The notes beneath the pieces were generated by a model. It saw only the letters and a program-made list of their open reading frames with translations, made no database searches and was not told where the DNA came from. 64,000 bases of DNA from Pseudomonas muyukensis (lineage in GTDB: Bacteria > Pseudomonadota > Gammaproteobacteria > Pseudomonadales > Pseudomonadaceae), in contig NZ_CP077073.1 in assembly GCF_019139535.1 (NCBI RefSeq), forward strand, positions 5,298,501-5,362,500. The letters run 5' to 3'. This document shows positions 1 to 10,062 of this stretch, piece after piece (the stretch's first letter is position 1; each line of letters opens with the position of its first letter). A program made the position numbers and the translations under genes.

Positions 1-113
1 GTGGGAGCGGCCTTGCGTCGCGAAAGGGCTGCGTAGCAGCCCCGGCAATTTCGATGGTGGCTCAGAACCTGGGGCCGCTGCGCGACCCTTTCGCGACGCA
101 AGGCCGCTCCCAC
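1..113. repeat. REP-like extragenic palindrome downstream of fruA
   Basis: Positions 1-28 and 86-113 form a perfect 28-bp inverted repeat, with a smaller hairpin (GGGCTGCGTAGCAGCCC) inside. Its outer edge, CCGCTCCCAC, is close to the CCGCTCCTAC edge of similar elements near 7.8, 46.5 and 50.3 kb. These are REP/BIME-type intergenic repeats, common in P. putida group genomes. It lies past the fruA stop and could act as a transcript-end structure. Confidence 0.8.
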
Positions 114-188
114 AGGGGGATAGTTCTCTGCGCAACAGCGTAGCCCGAAGGACTGGGCGATCCTCTACAGCGATTGCACAGTGCCTGG

Positions 189-1910
189 CTAGCCCTTGGC
201 CGGCGCCACTACCATCTCCACCTGTTCGTTCTTCTTGATCACGGCATACACCACCGCCGTCAGCAGGCTGCCGGCCACGATCGCCAGCAGGTACAGCAGG
301 GCATGATTGATCGCGTTGGGGATCAGCAGCACGAACAGGCCGCCATGGGGCGCCATCAGCTTGCAGCCGAAGTACATCGACAGCGCCCCGGTCAAGGCAC
401 CGCCGGCGATGCTCGCCGGGATCACCCGCAGCGGGTCCTTGGCGGCGAACGGGATTGCCCCTTCGGAAATGAAGCACAGCCCCAGCGCCAGCGCCGCCTT
501 GCCGGCCTCGCGCTCGCTCTGGGCGAACTTGCGCCGGGCCATGAAGGTGGCCAGGCCCAGGCCAATCGGCGGCACCATGCCGGCCGCCATGGTCGCGGCC
601 ATCGGCGCGTAGCTGGACGATGCCAGCAGGCCCACCGAGAACGCATAGGCAGCCTTGTTGATCGGCCCGCCAAGGTCCACGCACATCATGCCGCCCAGCA
701 GCAGCCCAAGCAGCACCGCATTGGCGGTGCCCATGCTGTCGAGAAACTGGGTGAGCCCTGCGAGCATGGCCGCCACCGGCTGGCCGACCACGTAGATCAT
801 CACCAGGCCGGTGAACAGGCTGGCCAGCAACGGAATGATCAGGATCGGCTTGAGCGCCTCGAGGCTGCTCGGCAAGCGCACCCAGCGGGCAATGGCCTTG
901 GCGCAGTAGCCAGCGAGAAAGCCGGCGACGATGCCACCGATGAATCCTGCACCCAGGGTGCTGGCCAACAGGCCGCCGATCATCCCCGGCGCCAGGCCAG
1001 GGCGGTCGGCGATGGACCAGGCGATGTAGCCGGCCAGCAACGGCACCATCAGCTTGAAGGCCGCTTCGCCGCCAATCTGCATCAGTGCAGCGGGCAAGGT
1101 GCCGGGCTGCTTGTACGCCTCGATGCCAAACACAAATGACAGCGCGATCAGCAAGCCACCCGCCACCACCATCGGCAGCATGAACGACACCCCGGTCAGC
1201 AGGTGCTTGTACACGCCGGTTTTCTCGGCCTTTTGCCCTGCGCTGGGCACGCTATCGGCACTTTCCACCTTGCCCTCGGCCAGCGCCTTGTCCAGCGTGG
1301 CGCGGGCCTGCTTGAGGGCGATGCCGGTGCCGCAGCGGTAGATGCGCTTGCCGGCGAAACGCGCGGCGGGCACTTCGATATCGGCGGCCAGCAGCACCAC
1401 GTCGGCCTCGGCGATGGCCTCGGCCGGCAGCGGGTTGCGCGCGCCGACCGAGCCCTGGGTTTCCACGCTGAGCTGGTAACCCAGGGCCTGGGCGGCCTGT
1501 TGCAGCGCTTCGGCGGCCATGAAGGTGTGGGCCACGCCGGTCGGGCAGGCGGTCACCGCGACGATTTTCGGCGCGCTGCCCTGCGGGGCCGGCGCCGCCT
1601 CGTGTACCCGCGCCCCGGCGGCGGCCTGGTCAAGAAACCCCTCGCGGTCCGCGAGCGCCTGGGCCGGCGTGCTCTGGTACAGGCGCTTGCCCGCGAAGCG
1701 CGCCAGCTCCACAGACCCGGTGCTGACCACCAGCACCCAGTCGGCCTCTGCGATCTGCGCCGCAGTCAGGCGACGCTCGGGGTGCTCGGCATCCTGCACC
1801 TCGACGCAGGTCTTCCAGCCGCGACGCTGGGCCGCGGCGGCCAGCAGGCGCGCGCTGAGCACGCTGGACACCTGACCGTTGGGGCAGGCGGTGACAATGG
1901 CGATGTTCAT
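189..1910 (-). CDS. fruA: PTS fructose transporter subunit EIIB'BC
   Basis: Inner-membrane fructose permease of the phosphotransferase system. It imports fructose and phosphorylates it to fructose-1-phosphate. The 573-residue protein begins with two IIB-like domains, each with a cysteine loop: VTACPNG at Cys9 (the degenerate IIB' domain) and VTACPTGVAHTF at Cys122 (the expected phosphorylated cysteine). From about residue 230 a hydrophobic EIIC domain follows. The ATG overlaps the fruK stop (ATGA), so translation is probably coupled. It is the last gene of fruB-fruK-fruA and receives phosphate from FruB. Length and domain order are normal for pseudomonad FruA. Confidence 0.96.
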   Translation of the reverse strand: MNIAIVTACPNGQVSSVLSARLLAAAAQRRGWKTCVEVQDAEHPERRLTAAQIAEADWVLVVSTGSVELARFAGKRLYQSTPAQALADREGFLDQAAAGARVHEAAPAPQGSAPKIVAVTACPTGVAHTFMAAEALQQAAQALGYQLSVETQGSVGARNPLPAEAIAEADVVLLAADIEVPAARFAGKRIYRCGTGIALKQARATLDKALAEGKVESADSVPSAGQKAEKTGVYKHLLTGVSFMLPMVVAGGLLIALSFVFGIEAYKQPGTLPAALMQIGGEAAFKLMVPLLAGYIAWSIADRPGLAPGMIGGLLASTLGAGFIGGIVAGFLAGYCAKAIARWVRLPSSLEALKPILIIPLLASLFTGLVMIYVVGQPVAAMLAGLTQFLDSMGTANAVLLGLLLGGMMCVDLGGPINKAAYAFSVGLLASSSYAPMAATMAAGMVPPIGLGLATFMARRKFAQSEREAGKAALALGLCFISEGAIPFAAKDPLRVIPASIAGGALTGALSMYFGCKLMAPHGGLFVLLIPNAINHALLYLLAIVAGSLLTAVVYAVIKKNEQVEMVVAPAKG

Positions 1911-2857
1911 CAGCAGCCCTCTTCTTGTTGTTCTGCCAGGTGCACGGCAGCTTCCAGGCGGGCCAGTTGCTCGCGATCATGGATGCCGAAACCGACCTGG
2001 GTGACCGCCTGGGCGGCGATGGCGGTGGCGCGACGCAAGGTGGCGGCGGGCGCCTCGGCCTGGAGCAGGCCGTGGACCATGCCGGCGACCAGCGAATCAC
2101 CGGCGCCGACGGTGCTGGCGATGCGCACTTTCGACGGTTGCGCATGCAGTGCCAGGCCGGCGGCGAACCAGGTCACGCCCTGCTCGCCCTGGGACACCAC
2201 CACATGTTCGATACCGCTGGCCAGCAAGCGCTGCGCGGCGGCACGCTGGCCGAGCGGGTCAGGCACCGGCAGCCCGAGCACCTCGCCCAGTTCCTCGGTG
2301 TTGGGCTTGACCAGCCAGGGTGCGGCCTCGAGGCCGGCGCGCAAGGCTTCGCCGCTGCTGTCCAGGGCCACCTTCAACCCGTGCGACTTGAGCATCAGCA
2401 GCAGCTCGCGCAGCCACTGGGGGCTGATGCCCCGCGGCAGGCTGCCGGCCACCACCACGGCGTCATGCCCCGGGGCCAGCTGGGCCAGACGTTGCAGCAA
2501 GGCGCTGCGGGCGGCCTCGTCGACCTGCGGCCCAGGCCCGTTGATATCGGTGACCTGGCCATCGGCCTCGACCAGCTTGATGTTGCTGCGGGTTTCCCCT
2601 GGCACCCGCACGAAGCAGTCGGCGAACCCACGCCAGGCAATCAGCGCCTCGAACGGCGCCAGGTTGTCCTGGCCGAGGAAGCCGCCGACCGTCACCTGAT
2701 GGCCGAGGTCGGCCAGCACCTGGGCCACGTTCAGCCCCTTGCCGGCGGCATGGCTGTGCTGGGCCTGGCTGCGGTTGACCGCGCCGGGGCGCAGGCGATC
2801 GAGGCGAATGGTGATATCCAGCGCCGGGTTGAGGGTAAGGGTGAGGATCTTGGCCAT
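1910..2857 (-). CDS. fruK: 1-phosphofructokinase
   Basis: PfkB-family sugar kinase, cytoplasmic, 315 residues. It phosphorylates fructose-1-phosphate, the product of the FruA/FruB PTS, to fructose-1,6-bisphosphate. The N-terminal TLNPALDITI and the late GAGDS motif, whose Asp (about residue 252) is the catalytic base, are diagnostic of 1-phosphofructokinase and tagatose-6-phosphate kinase. Position between fruB and fruA settles the assignment. The ATG lies 1 bp past the fruB stop and its own stop overlaps the fruA start. It also controls the level of fructose-1-phosphate, which releases Cra from DNA. Confidence 0.96.
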   Translation of the reverse strand: MAKILTLTLNPALDITIRLDRLRPGAVNRSQAQHSHAAGKGLNVAQVLADLGHQVTVGGFLGQDNLAPFEALIAWRGFADCFVRVPGETRSNIKLVEADGQVTDINGPGPQVDEAARSALLQRLAQLAPGHDAVVVAGSLPRGISPQWLRELLLMLKSHGLKVALDSSGEALRAGLEAAPWLVKPNTEELGEVLGLPVPDPLGQRAAAQRLLASGIEHVVVSQGEQGVTWFAAGLALHAQPSKVRIASTVGAGDSLVAGMVHGLLQAEAPAATLRRATAIAAQAVTQVGFGIHDREQLARLEAAVHLAEQQEEGC

Positions 2858-2858
2858 T

Positions 2859-5708
2859 TCAGTAACGCTCCAGCAACGCCCGGACTGCCTCGGCGCTGTC
2901 TTGTTGCAGGGCCTCGCGCGCCAGGGCGCGGGCCGTCGAAAGGTCGGCCTGGCGCACCAGGGCCTTGACTTCGGCGACGCTGCGGGCGGCGACGCTCAGT
3001 TCGTCCACCTCCAGCCCCAGCAGCACGGCGACCGCCTGCGGGTCGGCCGCCAGTTCGCCGCACACGCCCACCCACTTGCCCTGGGCATGGGCGGCGCGCA
3101 CGGTCATGTCGATCAGCGCGAGCACCGCCGGGTGCAGGCCGTCGGCCTGGGCCGACAGGCTCGGGTGGCCACGGTCGATGGCCAGGGTGTACTGGGTCAG
3201 GTCGTTGGTGCCGATGCTGAAGAAGTCCACCTCGCGGGCCAGTTGCGGCGCCAGCAGCGCGGCGGACGGCACCTCGACCATGATGCCCAGCTGCAGGTCG
3301 GCGACCGGCGTCTGCTCGCGCAGGCGCTCGACCATGGCCTTGGCCGCGCGCCACTCCTGCATCTGCCCGACCATGGGGAACATGATGCGCAGCGGCCGCT
3401 CATCGGCGGCGCGCAGCAAGGCGCGCAGCTGGTCTTCCATCACCTGCGGGCGCTGCAAGGTCAGGCGCACGCCGCGCACGCCCAGGAAAGGGTTCTCCTC
3501 GGCGGCGATCGGCCAATAGGGCAAGGGCTTGTCGCCGCCCACGTCGAGGGTGCGTACCACCAGCGGGCGCCCGCCCAGGCCGTCGAGCACGCGGCGGTAC
3601 TCGGCCTCCTGGGTGGCCACGTCGGGCAGTTGCGGGTGGGCCATGAAGATCAGTTCGGTGCGCAGCAGGCCGATGCCCTCGGCGCCCTGCTCCACCACCT
3701 TGTCGATGCCGCTGCTCTGGCCAATGTTGGCGAACACCTCGATGGCGTGGCCGTCGCGGGTCACTGCCGGCTCATGGCGGTTGGCCCAGGCGATCTGCAA
3801 GCGCCGCTCGCGGGCATCGCGCTCTGCCAGGGCCCGTTGCAGATGAGCCTCGGGCGGTGCGACCGAGACGTGCCCGCGCTGGCCGTCGAGCAGCAATGGC
3901 GTGCCATTCTCCAGCAACAGCACCGCCGCCCCAGCCCCGACCACCGCCGGGATGCCGAGCGCCCGGGCGACGATGGCGCTGTGCGCCGTGGCGCCGCCTT
4001 GGGCGGTGACGATGCCGGCGACCCGTGCCGGGTCCAGGCGCGCCACATCGGACGGGCCGACCTCGCGCATCACCAGCACGTAGGGTTGTTCGGGTTCGGC
4101 GGCGTCGCGCACGCCGCACAGTTGCGCCAGCACCCGGCGGCCAATGTCGCGCAGGTCGGCGGCGCGCTCGGCCAGCAGCGCGTCATGCAGCGCCTCCTGC
4201 TGGCGGGCGGCGGCCTCGATCACCGCCATCCAGGCGGCAGCGGCGCTTTCGCCCTGGGCCAGGCGCAGTTCGACCTCATCGCCCAGCGCCGGGTCGGCGA
4301 GCATTTCCTGATGGGTGACGAAGATCTCGCCAATGGCCGCGGTGCTGCGCTGCACCAGGGTGTGCAGGTCGGCGTGCACCCTGTCGATGGCCTGGCGCAG
4401 TTTCGCCCGTTCCTGGGCTGGGGACTCGCCCCGCAGCGGGTAGTCGATCTCGCGTTCGACGCAGACATGGGCCGGGCCGCTGGCGATGCCCGGCGCTGCC
4501 GCAACGCCTTGCAGCGTGCTGCCCGGCAACGGTGCTTGCAGGGTTTCGACCGGCGACAGCTGGGGCTGTTGGGCCTGCGGCAACGGTTCGACCGCCTCGC
4601 CCAGGCCCTGCTCGATGGCGGCCAGCAACACCGGCAGCGCCTCGGCGGCGATGGCCGGCTCGGCGATCAGCTCCAGCGCCTGGCCACGGCGCGCGCCGAG
4701 GCTGAGCAGCTTGCTCAGGCTCTTCACCGACACCGCCGGCTGGGCGCTGTCGAGCAGGCGCAGGCGGATTTCGCCGGCAAACCCCTTGGCCAGTTGCGCC
4801 AGCACCTTGGCCGGGCGGGCATGCAGGCCGTGGGGGTTGGCCAGCACTACCCGGGCGCTCGGCCAGTCGGCCAGCACTTCGCCACCCAGCACTTCGAGCA
4901 CGGCGCGGCTGCTGGTGGCTTGGTAGAGCATCTGCCCGCGGCCTTCGATCAGCACTTCGCACAGGCGCTCGAGCAAGGCCTCGTGGGCCGCGCCGAGGCT
5001 GGCCAGGCAGAACAGGCCATTGAGCGGTTGCCCGCGGTAGCGCAGCGGCTGCTGCGGGGTGAGGAAGGCCAGGCCGGGCTGGCGTACCTGACGCTCGCTG
5101 TGCAACCACCACAGGCCTTCGCCCAGGGGCAGTGGCTCGGCCTGTTGCAGCACCGCGGCGAAACCGCTGTCGACACAGCCGGCGCGTTGCAGCAGGCGGG
5201 CACCGCGCCAGGCCAGTTCGTCGAAGTCCTCGGCGGCCAGGTTCAGGCCGACCAGTTGCGCATCCAGCGCCAAGGCCTGCGGCGCGCCTTGCAGCAGCTT
5301 GAGCAGCGCCTCGGCGCTACTGGCCCGGCGCAGCGCCTCGACCAGGTCGGTTTCGCCCAAGGCGCGGGTGAGCAGTTGCAAAAGGCGCAGGTGTTCATCG
5401 GAACGCGCGGCGATACCAATGGCCAGGTAGACGGTCTGGCCGTCGCCCCAATCCACCCCCTCGGGGAATTGCAGCAGGCGCACCCCGGTGGCGAACACCA
5501 GGTCGCGGGTCTGCGGCGTGCCGTGGGGGATGGCGATGCCCTGGCCAAGGAAGGTCGAGCCTTGCGCCTCGCGGGCTTGCAGCCCGGCCAGGTAACCCTC
5601 GGCCACCAGGCCATCGGCGACCAGTCGGTCGGCCAACAACGCCAATGCCGCGCCTTTGTCGGCGGCGCGCTGGCCCATGGCAATCTGCTCCACGGCAAGC
5701 TCGAGCAT
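2859..5708 (-). CDS. fruB: Fructose PTS multiphosphoryl transfer protein (EIIA-HPr-EI)
   Basis: Cytoplasmic phosphate relay for fructose uptake. It moves phosphate from PEP through EI and HPr to EIIA and then to FruA. The 949-residue fusion has EIIA first (AIPHGT, active His62), then HPr (PHGLHARPA, active His296), then a full Enzyme I domain (GGATAHSAIVARALG, active His576). I chose the ATG at 5708 because AAGGAG sits 6 nt upstream; a longer frame to 5783 has no comparable ribosome site. First gene of fruBKA, reading away from cra. The leader holds the Cra operator at 5837-5848 and a near match to the Crc/Hfq A-rich motif. Confidence 0.96.
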   Translation of the reverse strand: MLELAVEQIAMGQRAADKGAALALLADRLVADGLVAEGYLAGLQAREAQGSTFLGQGIAIPHGTPQTRDLVFATGVRLLQFPEGVDWGDGQTVYLAIGIAARSDEHLRLLQLLTRALGETDLVEALRRASSAEALLKLLQGAPQALALDAQLVGLNLAAEDFDELAWRGARLLQRAGCVDSGFAAVLQQAEPLPLGEGLWWLHSERQVRQPGLAFLTPQQPLRYRGQPLNGLFCLASLGAAHEALLERLCEVLIEGRGQMLYQATSSRAVLEVLGGEVLADWPSARVVLANPHGLHARPAKVLAQLAKGFAGEIRLRLLDSAQPAVSVKSLSKLLSLGARRGQALELIAEPAIAAEALPVLLAAIEQGLGEAVEPLPQAQQPQLSPVETLQAPLPGSTLQGVAAAPGIASGPAHVCVEREIDYPLRGESPAQERAKLRQAIDRVHADLHTLVQRSTAAIGEIFVTHQEMLADPALGDEVELRLAQGESAAAAWMAVIEAAARQQEALHDALLAERAADLRDIGRRVLAQLCGVRDAAEPEQPYVLVMREVGPSDVARLDPARVAGIVTAQGGATAHSAIVARALGIPAVVGAGAAVLLLENGTPLLLDGQRGHVSVAPPEAHLQRALAERDARERRLQIAWANRHEPAVTRDGHAIEVFANIGQSSGIDKVVEQGAEGIGLLRTELIFMAHPQLPDVATQEAEYRRVLDGLGGRPLVVRTLDVGGDKPLPYWPIAAEENPFLGVRGVRLTLQRPQVMEDQLRALLRAADERPLRIMFPMVGQMQEWRAAKAMVERLREQTPVADLQLGIMVEVPSAALLAPQLAREVDFFSIGTNDLTQYTLAIDRGHPSLSAQADGLHPAVLALIDMTVRAAHAQGKWVGVCGELAADPQAVAVLLGLEVDELSVAARSVAEVKALVRQADLSTARALAREALQQDSAEAVRALLERY

Positions 5709-5836
5709 GACCCTCTCCTTTTGCGACGCCCACGTCGGGCGCCGAGGTATTGTTGTGAAATGGGCTGGCAGATGTCGTGACAACGTTCAACGCCAGTGGC
5801 GATTTCAGACTTGCAAGGCAGGAAATTTCACCAAGC

Positions 5837-5848
5837 TGAAACGTTTAA
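5837..5848. promoter_or_regulatory. Cra (FruR) operator of the fruBKA promoter
   Basis: The sequence TGAAACGTTTAA reads TTAAACGTTTCA on the other strand, which as I recall is the operator reported for P. putida Cra ahead of fruB. It is a near-perfect palindrome 128 bp upstream of the fruB start, in the fruB/cra divergent region. By family knowledge Cra represses here until fructose-1-phosphate binds it. Confidence 0.85.
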
Positions 5849-6005
5849 TCTGACCAAGCGGCCACGTTACTCGATAATCTGCCGACGAAAAAGCCCCATC
5901 CTGTCGGACAATTGCGACAATGGTCGTCTGCGCGCGGGCTCGCCAATGGGTGAAACTACCCGGTCAAGCCACGCAGCCAGCCCCGGAAATAACAAGGAAA
6001 ATTCG

Positions 6006-7001
6006 GTGAAACTCAGCGATATCGCCCGTCTGGCCGGTGTGTCCGTGACCACCGCCAGCTACGTCATCAATGGCAAGGCCGAACAGCAGCGCATCAGCAG
6101 CAGCACCGTCGAGCGCGTGCGCGCGGTGGTCGAGGCACACGGCTTCACGCCCAACCCCCAGGCCGCCGGCCTGCGCAGCCGCCACACGCGGACACTGGGC
6201 TTCATTCTCCCGGATCTGGAGAACCCCAGCTACGCCCGCATTGCCAAACAGCTGGAACAGGGCGCCCGCGCCCGTGGCTACCAGCTGCTGATCGCCAGCA
6301 GCGACGACCAGCCCGACAGCGAACGCCAACTGCAGCAACTGTTCCGCGCCCGGCGCTGCGACGCGCTGTTCGTCGCCAGTTGCCTGCCGCCGCAGGACGA
6401 CAGCTACCGCGCCTTGCAGGCCAAGGGCCTGCCGGTGATCGCCATCGACCGGGGCCTGGACCCGACGCATTTCTGCTCGGTGATCAGCGACGACCGCGAC
6501 GCCAGCCGGCAACTGGCGCAGAGCCTGCTCAAGACCCAGCCGCGCAGCATCGCGCTGATCGGCGCGCGCCCGGAACTGTCGGTGAGCCAGGCCCGCGCCG
6601 GCGGTTTCGACGAGGCGCTGCGCCAGTTCGACGGCGAAGTCCGCCGCTACCAGGGCGAGGCGTTCAGCCGTGCATGCGGCCAGCAACTGATGACGCAATT
6701 GATCGATGAACTGGGCGGCCTGCCGGATGCCTTGGTGACCACCTCCTACGTGCTGCTGCAAGGCGTGTTCGACACCCTGCAAAGCCGCCCGGAAGGTTCG
6801 CGCCAGCTGCAACTGGGCACCTTTGGCGACAACCAGTTGCTCGACTTCCTGCCGCTGCCGGTCAACGCCATGGCCCAGCAGCACGGCCTGATCGCCGCCA
6901 CCGCACTGGAGCTGGCCCTGGCCGCGATCGAGGACAAACGCTACGAGCCCGGCGTGCACGCCATCGGCCGTACCTTCAAGCAACGCATCGGCAAGGCCTG
7001 A
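6006..7001 (+). CDS. cra: LacI-family catabolite repressor/activator Cra (FruR)
   Basis: Transcription factor of 331 residues that represses the divergent fruBKA operon and responds to fructose-1-phosphate. The N-terminus MKLSDIARLAGVSVTTASYV is a LacI-type helix-turn-helix. The hinge helix falls near residues 50-60 and a periplasmic-binding-protein-like effector domain fills the rest (TLGFILPDLENPSYARIAK). I chose the GTG at 6006: AAGGA lies just upstream and the family N-terminus begins there. A longer frame to 5796 would run across the operator. tatD follows after 2 bp, so the two are probably cotranscribed. Confidence 0.95.
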   Translation: MKLSDIARLAGVSVTTASYVINGKAEQQRISSSTVERVRAVVEAHGFTPNPQAAGLRSRHTRTLGFILPDLENPSYARIAKQLEQGARARGYQLLIASSDDQPDSERQLQQLFRARRCDALFVASCLPPQDDSYRALQAKGLPVIAIDRGLDPTHFCSVISDDRDASRQLAQSLLKTQPRSIALIGARPELSVSQARAGGFDEALRQFDGEVRRYQGEAFSRACGQQLMTQLIDELGGLPDALVTTSYVLLQGVFDTLQSRPEGSRQLQLGTFGDNQLLDFLPLPVNAMAQQHGLIAATALELALAAIEDKRYEPGVHAIGRTFKQRIGKA

Positions 7002-7003
7002 GC

Positions 7004-7780
7004 ATGCGCCTGATCGACACCCACACGCACCTGGACTTCCCCGACTTCGACGCCGACCGCCCGCGCCTGCTGGCCAACGCGACGGCGCGCGGGGTGGAGC
7101 GCATGGTGGTGCTGGGGGTGTTCGAGGGCAACTTCCAGCGGGTCTGGGACCTGGCCTGCGCCGATGAGCGCATCCGCGCGGCATTGGGCCTGCACCCGGT
7201 CTACCTGGAACAGCACCGTCCCGAGCACCTGGGCCTGTTGCGCCAGTGGCTGGAGCGCCTGCGCGGCGATCCGCGGCTGTGCGCGGTGGGCGAGTTCGGC
7301 CTGGACTACTACCTGGCCGAGCTGGACCCGCAGCGCCAGCAGGCGCTGTTCGAGGCCCAGTTGCAAATGGCCTGCGACTTCGAGCTGCCGGTACTGCTGC
7401 ACGTACGCCGCAGCCACGCCCAGGTGATCGCCACGCTCAAGCGCTACAGGCCGGCGCGGGCGGGGATCATCCATGCCTTCGCCGGCAGCTACGAAGAGGC
7501 CCGGGAGTACATCAAGCTGGGCTTTCGCCTGGGCCTGGGCGGCGCCGCCACCTGGCCGCAGGCGCTGCGCTTGCGCAAGACCTTGCCACGCCTGCCGCTG
7601 GACAGCGTGGTGCTGGAGACCGACGCGCCGGACATGGCCCCGGCCATGTACCCCGGCCAGCGCAACAGCCCGGAGCATCTACCCGAGATTGCCGGGGCAC
7701 TGGCCGAAGTCATGGGGATCGAACCAGGGCTGCTGGCCGAGGCCAGCAGTCGCAACGCCTGCGAGGTGTTTGGCTGGTAG
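7004..7780 (+). CDS. TatD-family metal-dependent hydrolase
   Basis: Cytoplasmic TIM-barrel hydrolase, 258 residues, of the TatD/YcfH DNase family (metal-dependent nuclease activity in studied members). Expected metal ligands are visible: HTH at residues 7-9 (IDTHTHLD), Glu in VGEFGLDYY, His in LLHVRRS, His in IIHAFAG and Asp in LETDAP. The start is 2 bp after cra. The same cra-tatD order occurs in other pseudomonads, but no functional link to fructose is known to me. The true substrate cannot be read from sequence. Confidence 0.9.
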   Translation: MRLIDTHTHLDFPDFDADRPRLLANATARGVERMVVLGVFEGNFQRVWDLACADERIRAALGLHPVYLEQHRPEHLGLLRQWLERLRGDPRLCAVGEFGLDYYLAELDPQRQQALFEAQLQMACDFELPVLLHVRRSHAQVIATLKRYRPARAGIIHAFAGSYEEAREYIKLGFRLGLGGAATWPQALRLRKTLPRLPLDSVVLETDAPDMAPAMYPGQRNSPEHLPEIAGALAEVMGIEPGLLAEASSRNACEVFGW

Positions 7781-7797
7781 CCCGACACGCATCCCGT

Positions 7798-7910
7798 GTA
7801 GGCGCGGCCTTGTGTCGCGAAAGGGCTGCGTAGCAGCCCCAATTTCGGTGTTGACGCAAAGATCGCAGGGGCCGCGTTGCGGCCCATTCGCGACGCAAGG
7901 CCGCTCCTAC
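7798..7910. repeat. REP-like extragenic palindrome between tatD and an MCP gene
   Basis: An imperfect long inverted repeat: the left arm has GCGGCCTTGTGTCGCGAAAG and the right arm CGCGACGCAAGGCCGCTCC. The arms closely match the copy at 1-113. It separates two convergent genes (tatD ending 7780, MCP ending 7930), where a bidirectional stop structure would be useful. Confidence 0.75.
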
Positions 7911-7929
7911 AGGGACCAGTTTTCCTTGA

Positions 7930-9942
7930 TCACACCCTGAACGCGCCGATCAACCGCTTGAGCTCGACCACCTGCGCCGACAGCGCCCGGCTGGCCTCTT
8001 CGGTCTGGCAGGCGCCTTCGGTGGTGTCCTGGGCGGCGCGGTTGATCGCCACGATGTTCTGGTCGATGTCATGGGCCACGGCGGTCTGCTGCTCCACCGC
8101 GGCGGCGATCTGCTGGTTCTGTTCGACGATGCCGCCCACCGCGCCGAGGATATTGCCCAGCGCCTGCTGCACCTGGCGCGCCTCGTCGACGGTGCCGGCG
8201 GCCATCTGGTGGCTGCTGCCCATCACCCGCACCGCCGCGCCCACGCCTTCGCGCAGGCGCTGGATCATCTGCGCGATCTCCTCGGTGGAGTCCTGGGTCC
8301 GCTTGGCCAGGGTGCGCACCTCGTCGGCGACCACGGCGAAACCACGGCCCTGCTCACCGGCCCGCGCCGCCTCGATGGCGGCGTTGAGCGCCAGCAGGTT
8401 GGTCTGCTCGGCAATGCTGCGGATCACCTCCAGTACCCGGCCGATGGCCTGGCTGTCACCGGCCAGCTGGTTCACCGCGGCCACGCTCTGGTCGATCTCG
8501 CCGGCCAGGCGGGCGATGCTGCCCTGCTGGCTTTGCACCAGGTCGCGACCCGAGGCGCTTTCGTGGTTGACCCGCTGCGCGCCTTCGGCAGCCAGCGCGG
8601 CACTGCGGGCCACCTCCTGGGCGGTGGCGCTCATCTGGTTCATCGCCGTGGCCACCTGTTCGATCTGTTCGCGCTGGCCGCTGACCGCCTGGTTGCTGCG
8701 GCTGGACACCGACAGCACCTGGCCGGCCTGGTCCTCGACCGTGGTCACGGTCTTGCCGACCTGCTCGATCAGGCCGCGAATGCGCCGCACGGTTTCATTG
8801 AACCCCCGGCCCAGTTCGCCCAACTCGTCGCGGCTGCTGGCCTGGAAGCTGACGGTCATGTCGCCGGCGGCCACTTTGTCCATGGCGCTGCCGAGGCTGC
8901 CGAGGGTCTGCCGGGTGGACACGTAGAAGCCGCTGTACAGGTAGATGATCAGCAGGAACACCGTGGCCAGGGCCACCACCAGCGCCACGGTGCGCAGGCG
9001 GTGCTGGGCGAGGCGATCCTCCAGTTGGCCGTGCAGGTGGGCCAGCACCGCCTCGTTGAGCCGGTAGGTCTGGGCCATCAGCTCGCTGGTCTGCTGGTAG
9101 AACCCGGCCCAGGGCGCATCCAGGGTCTCGGCCACCACCACCTGGTCCTCGAACAGCGTCGCGCCCTGCTTGACCGTGGCCTGGCTGGCCTGGGCGCTGA
9201 CACCCAGCGCCGCCGTGGCCTGGCCATCGCCGGCCAGGGCGTCGTCCAGGCGCAGGGCGTAGTCGGCGGACAGCCGTTCCAGGCGTTGCAGCAGGTCTTC
9301 GAAACGGGCGCTGCCGGAGGAGTCCATGAAGCCGCGGCCCAGGGCCACCGCGCCCATCGCCCGACCTTCGCCCAGCGCCTGGGTGACTAGCGCCGTGGCG
9401 CTGCCGACCAGTTCGCTGAGCTGGCGCACCGAGGCCTGGCTGTCCTGGCTCAGCCCCGACTGGCTGGCGACCAGCTTGCCCAGTACCTGGGCCTGGGCCA
9501 GCAGCTTGTCGAACAGTGCCGCCTTGTTCTGCAGCGAGGTCTCGCCGCGGGCAGTGCTGAAGGCAACGGCCAGTTCGCTGCGCTTGGCTTCGAGCACCGG
9601 GTCGCTGCTGCCCAGGCCGTCGAGCTGGGCCTGGACCTTGTCCTGCAAGGCGCCGATGCGGGCTTCGAGATCGCCGGCCTGGCCCGACTGGCCGAGCACG
9701 GCGTTGATCTGCAACAGGTTGCCCAGGGTTTCCAGGTCGCCACGCAGGGCCAGGCTCTGGGCCAATGGCGCCAGGCCTTGCAGCTCGCCGCGGGTGGCCT
9801 GGAGCTGATGATAGGCATCGCGCACCAGGTAGAAGCTGGTGACCAGCATGGGCAGGAAGAACAGGACGCTGATCAGGCTGAACTTCATGCCGAAGCTCAG
9901 CCGGTTCATCAGTGCGATGGCCGGATAGAGCAGACGCTTCAC
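7930..9942 (-). CDS. Methyl-accepting chemotaxis protein, large periplasmic helical sensor
   Basis: Inner-membrane chemoreceptor of 670 residues. TM1 is about residues 23-41 ([17 protein letters not shown]) and TM2 about 315-340. They flank a roughly 275-residue periplasmic region that is Ala/Leu/Gln-rich and probably all-helical; its size suits a HBM-like double four-helix bundle, but I cannot assign a ligand. A HAMP segment follows TM2. The C-terminal half is the signalling coiled coil with the hairpin tip [20 protein letters not shown]. There is no C-terminal CheR-tethering pentapeptide. It stands alone with its own promoter region, followed by tandem repeats. Confidence 0.92.
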   Translation of the reverse strand: MKRLLYPAIALMNRLSFGMKFSLISVLFFLPMLVTSFYLVRDAYHQLQATRGELQGLAPLAQSLALRGDLETLGNLLQINAVLGQSGQAGDLEARIGALQDKVQAQLDGLGSSDPVLEAKRSELAVAFSTARGETSLQNKAALFDKLLAQAQVLGKLVASQSGLSQDSQASVRQLSELVGSATALVTQALGEGRAMGAVALGRGFMDSSGSARFEDLLQRLERLSADYALRLDDALAGDGQATAALGVSAQASQATVKQGATLFEDQVVVAETLDAPWAGFYQQTSELMAQTYRLNEAVLAHLHGQLEDRLAQHRLRTVALVVALATVFLLIIYLYSGFYVSTRQTLGSLGSAMDKVAAGDMTVSFQASSRDELGELGRGFNETVRRIRGLIEQVGKTVTTVEDQAGQVLSVSSRSNQAVSGQREQIEQVATAMNQMSATAQEVARSAALAAEGAQRVNHESASGRDLVQSQQGSIARLAGEIDQSVAAVNQLAGDSQAIGRVLEVIRSIAEQTNLLALNAAIEAARAGEQGRGFAVVADEVRTLAKRTQDSTEEIAQMIQRLREGVGAAVRVMGSSHQMAAGTVDEARQVQQALGNILGAVGGIVEQNQQIAAAVEQQTAVAHDIDQNIVAINRAAQDTTEGACQTEEASRALSAQVVELKRLIGAFRV

Positions 9943-10062
9943 AGGTCACCTCCTTGAATTCTTGTTGTTCTGCGGGGTAGCACTAGGCCATCTTCGGGCC
10001 CGTGCCTTGTATAGCGCAGAATGAACGCAAGGTTTGTAACTTAAGGTTAAGCGCGCGCTGGA

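Noticed and set aside
2739..5780. 1013-codon open frame on the plus strand opposite fruB
   Set aside because: High-GC shadow frame; composition is His/Gln/Arg/Gly-rich with no domain, while the minus strand encodes a full EIIA-HPr-EI fusion.
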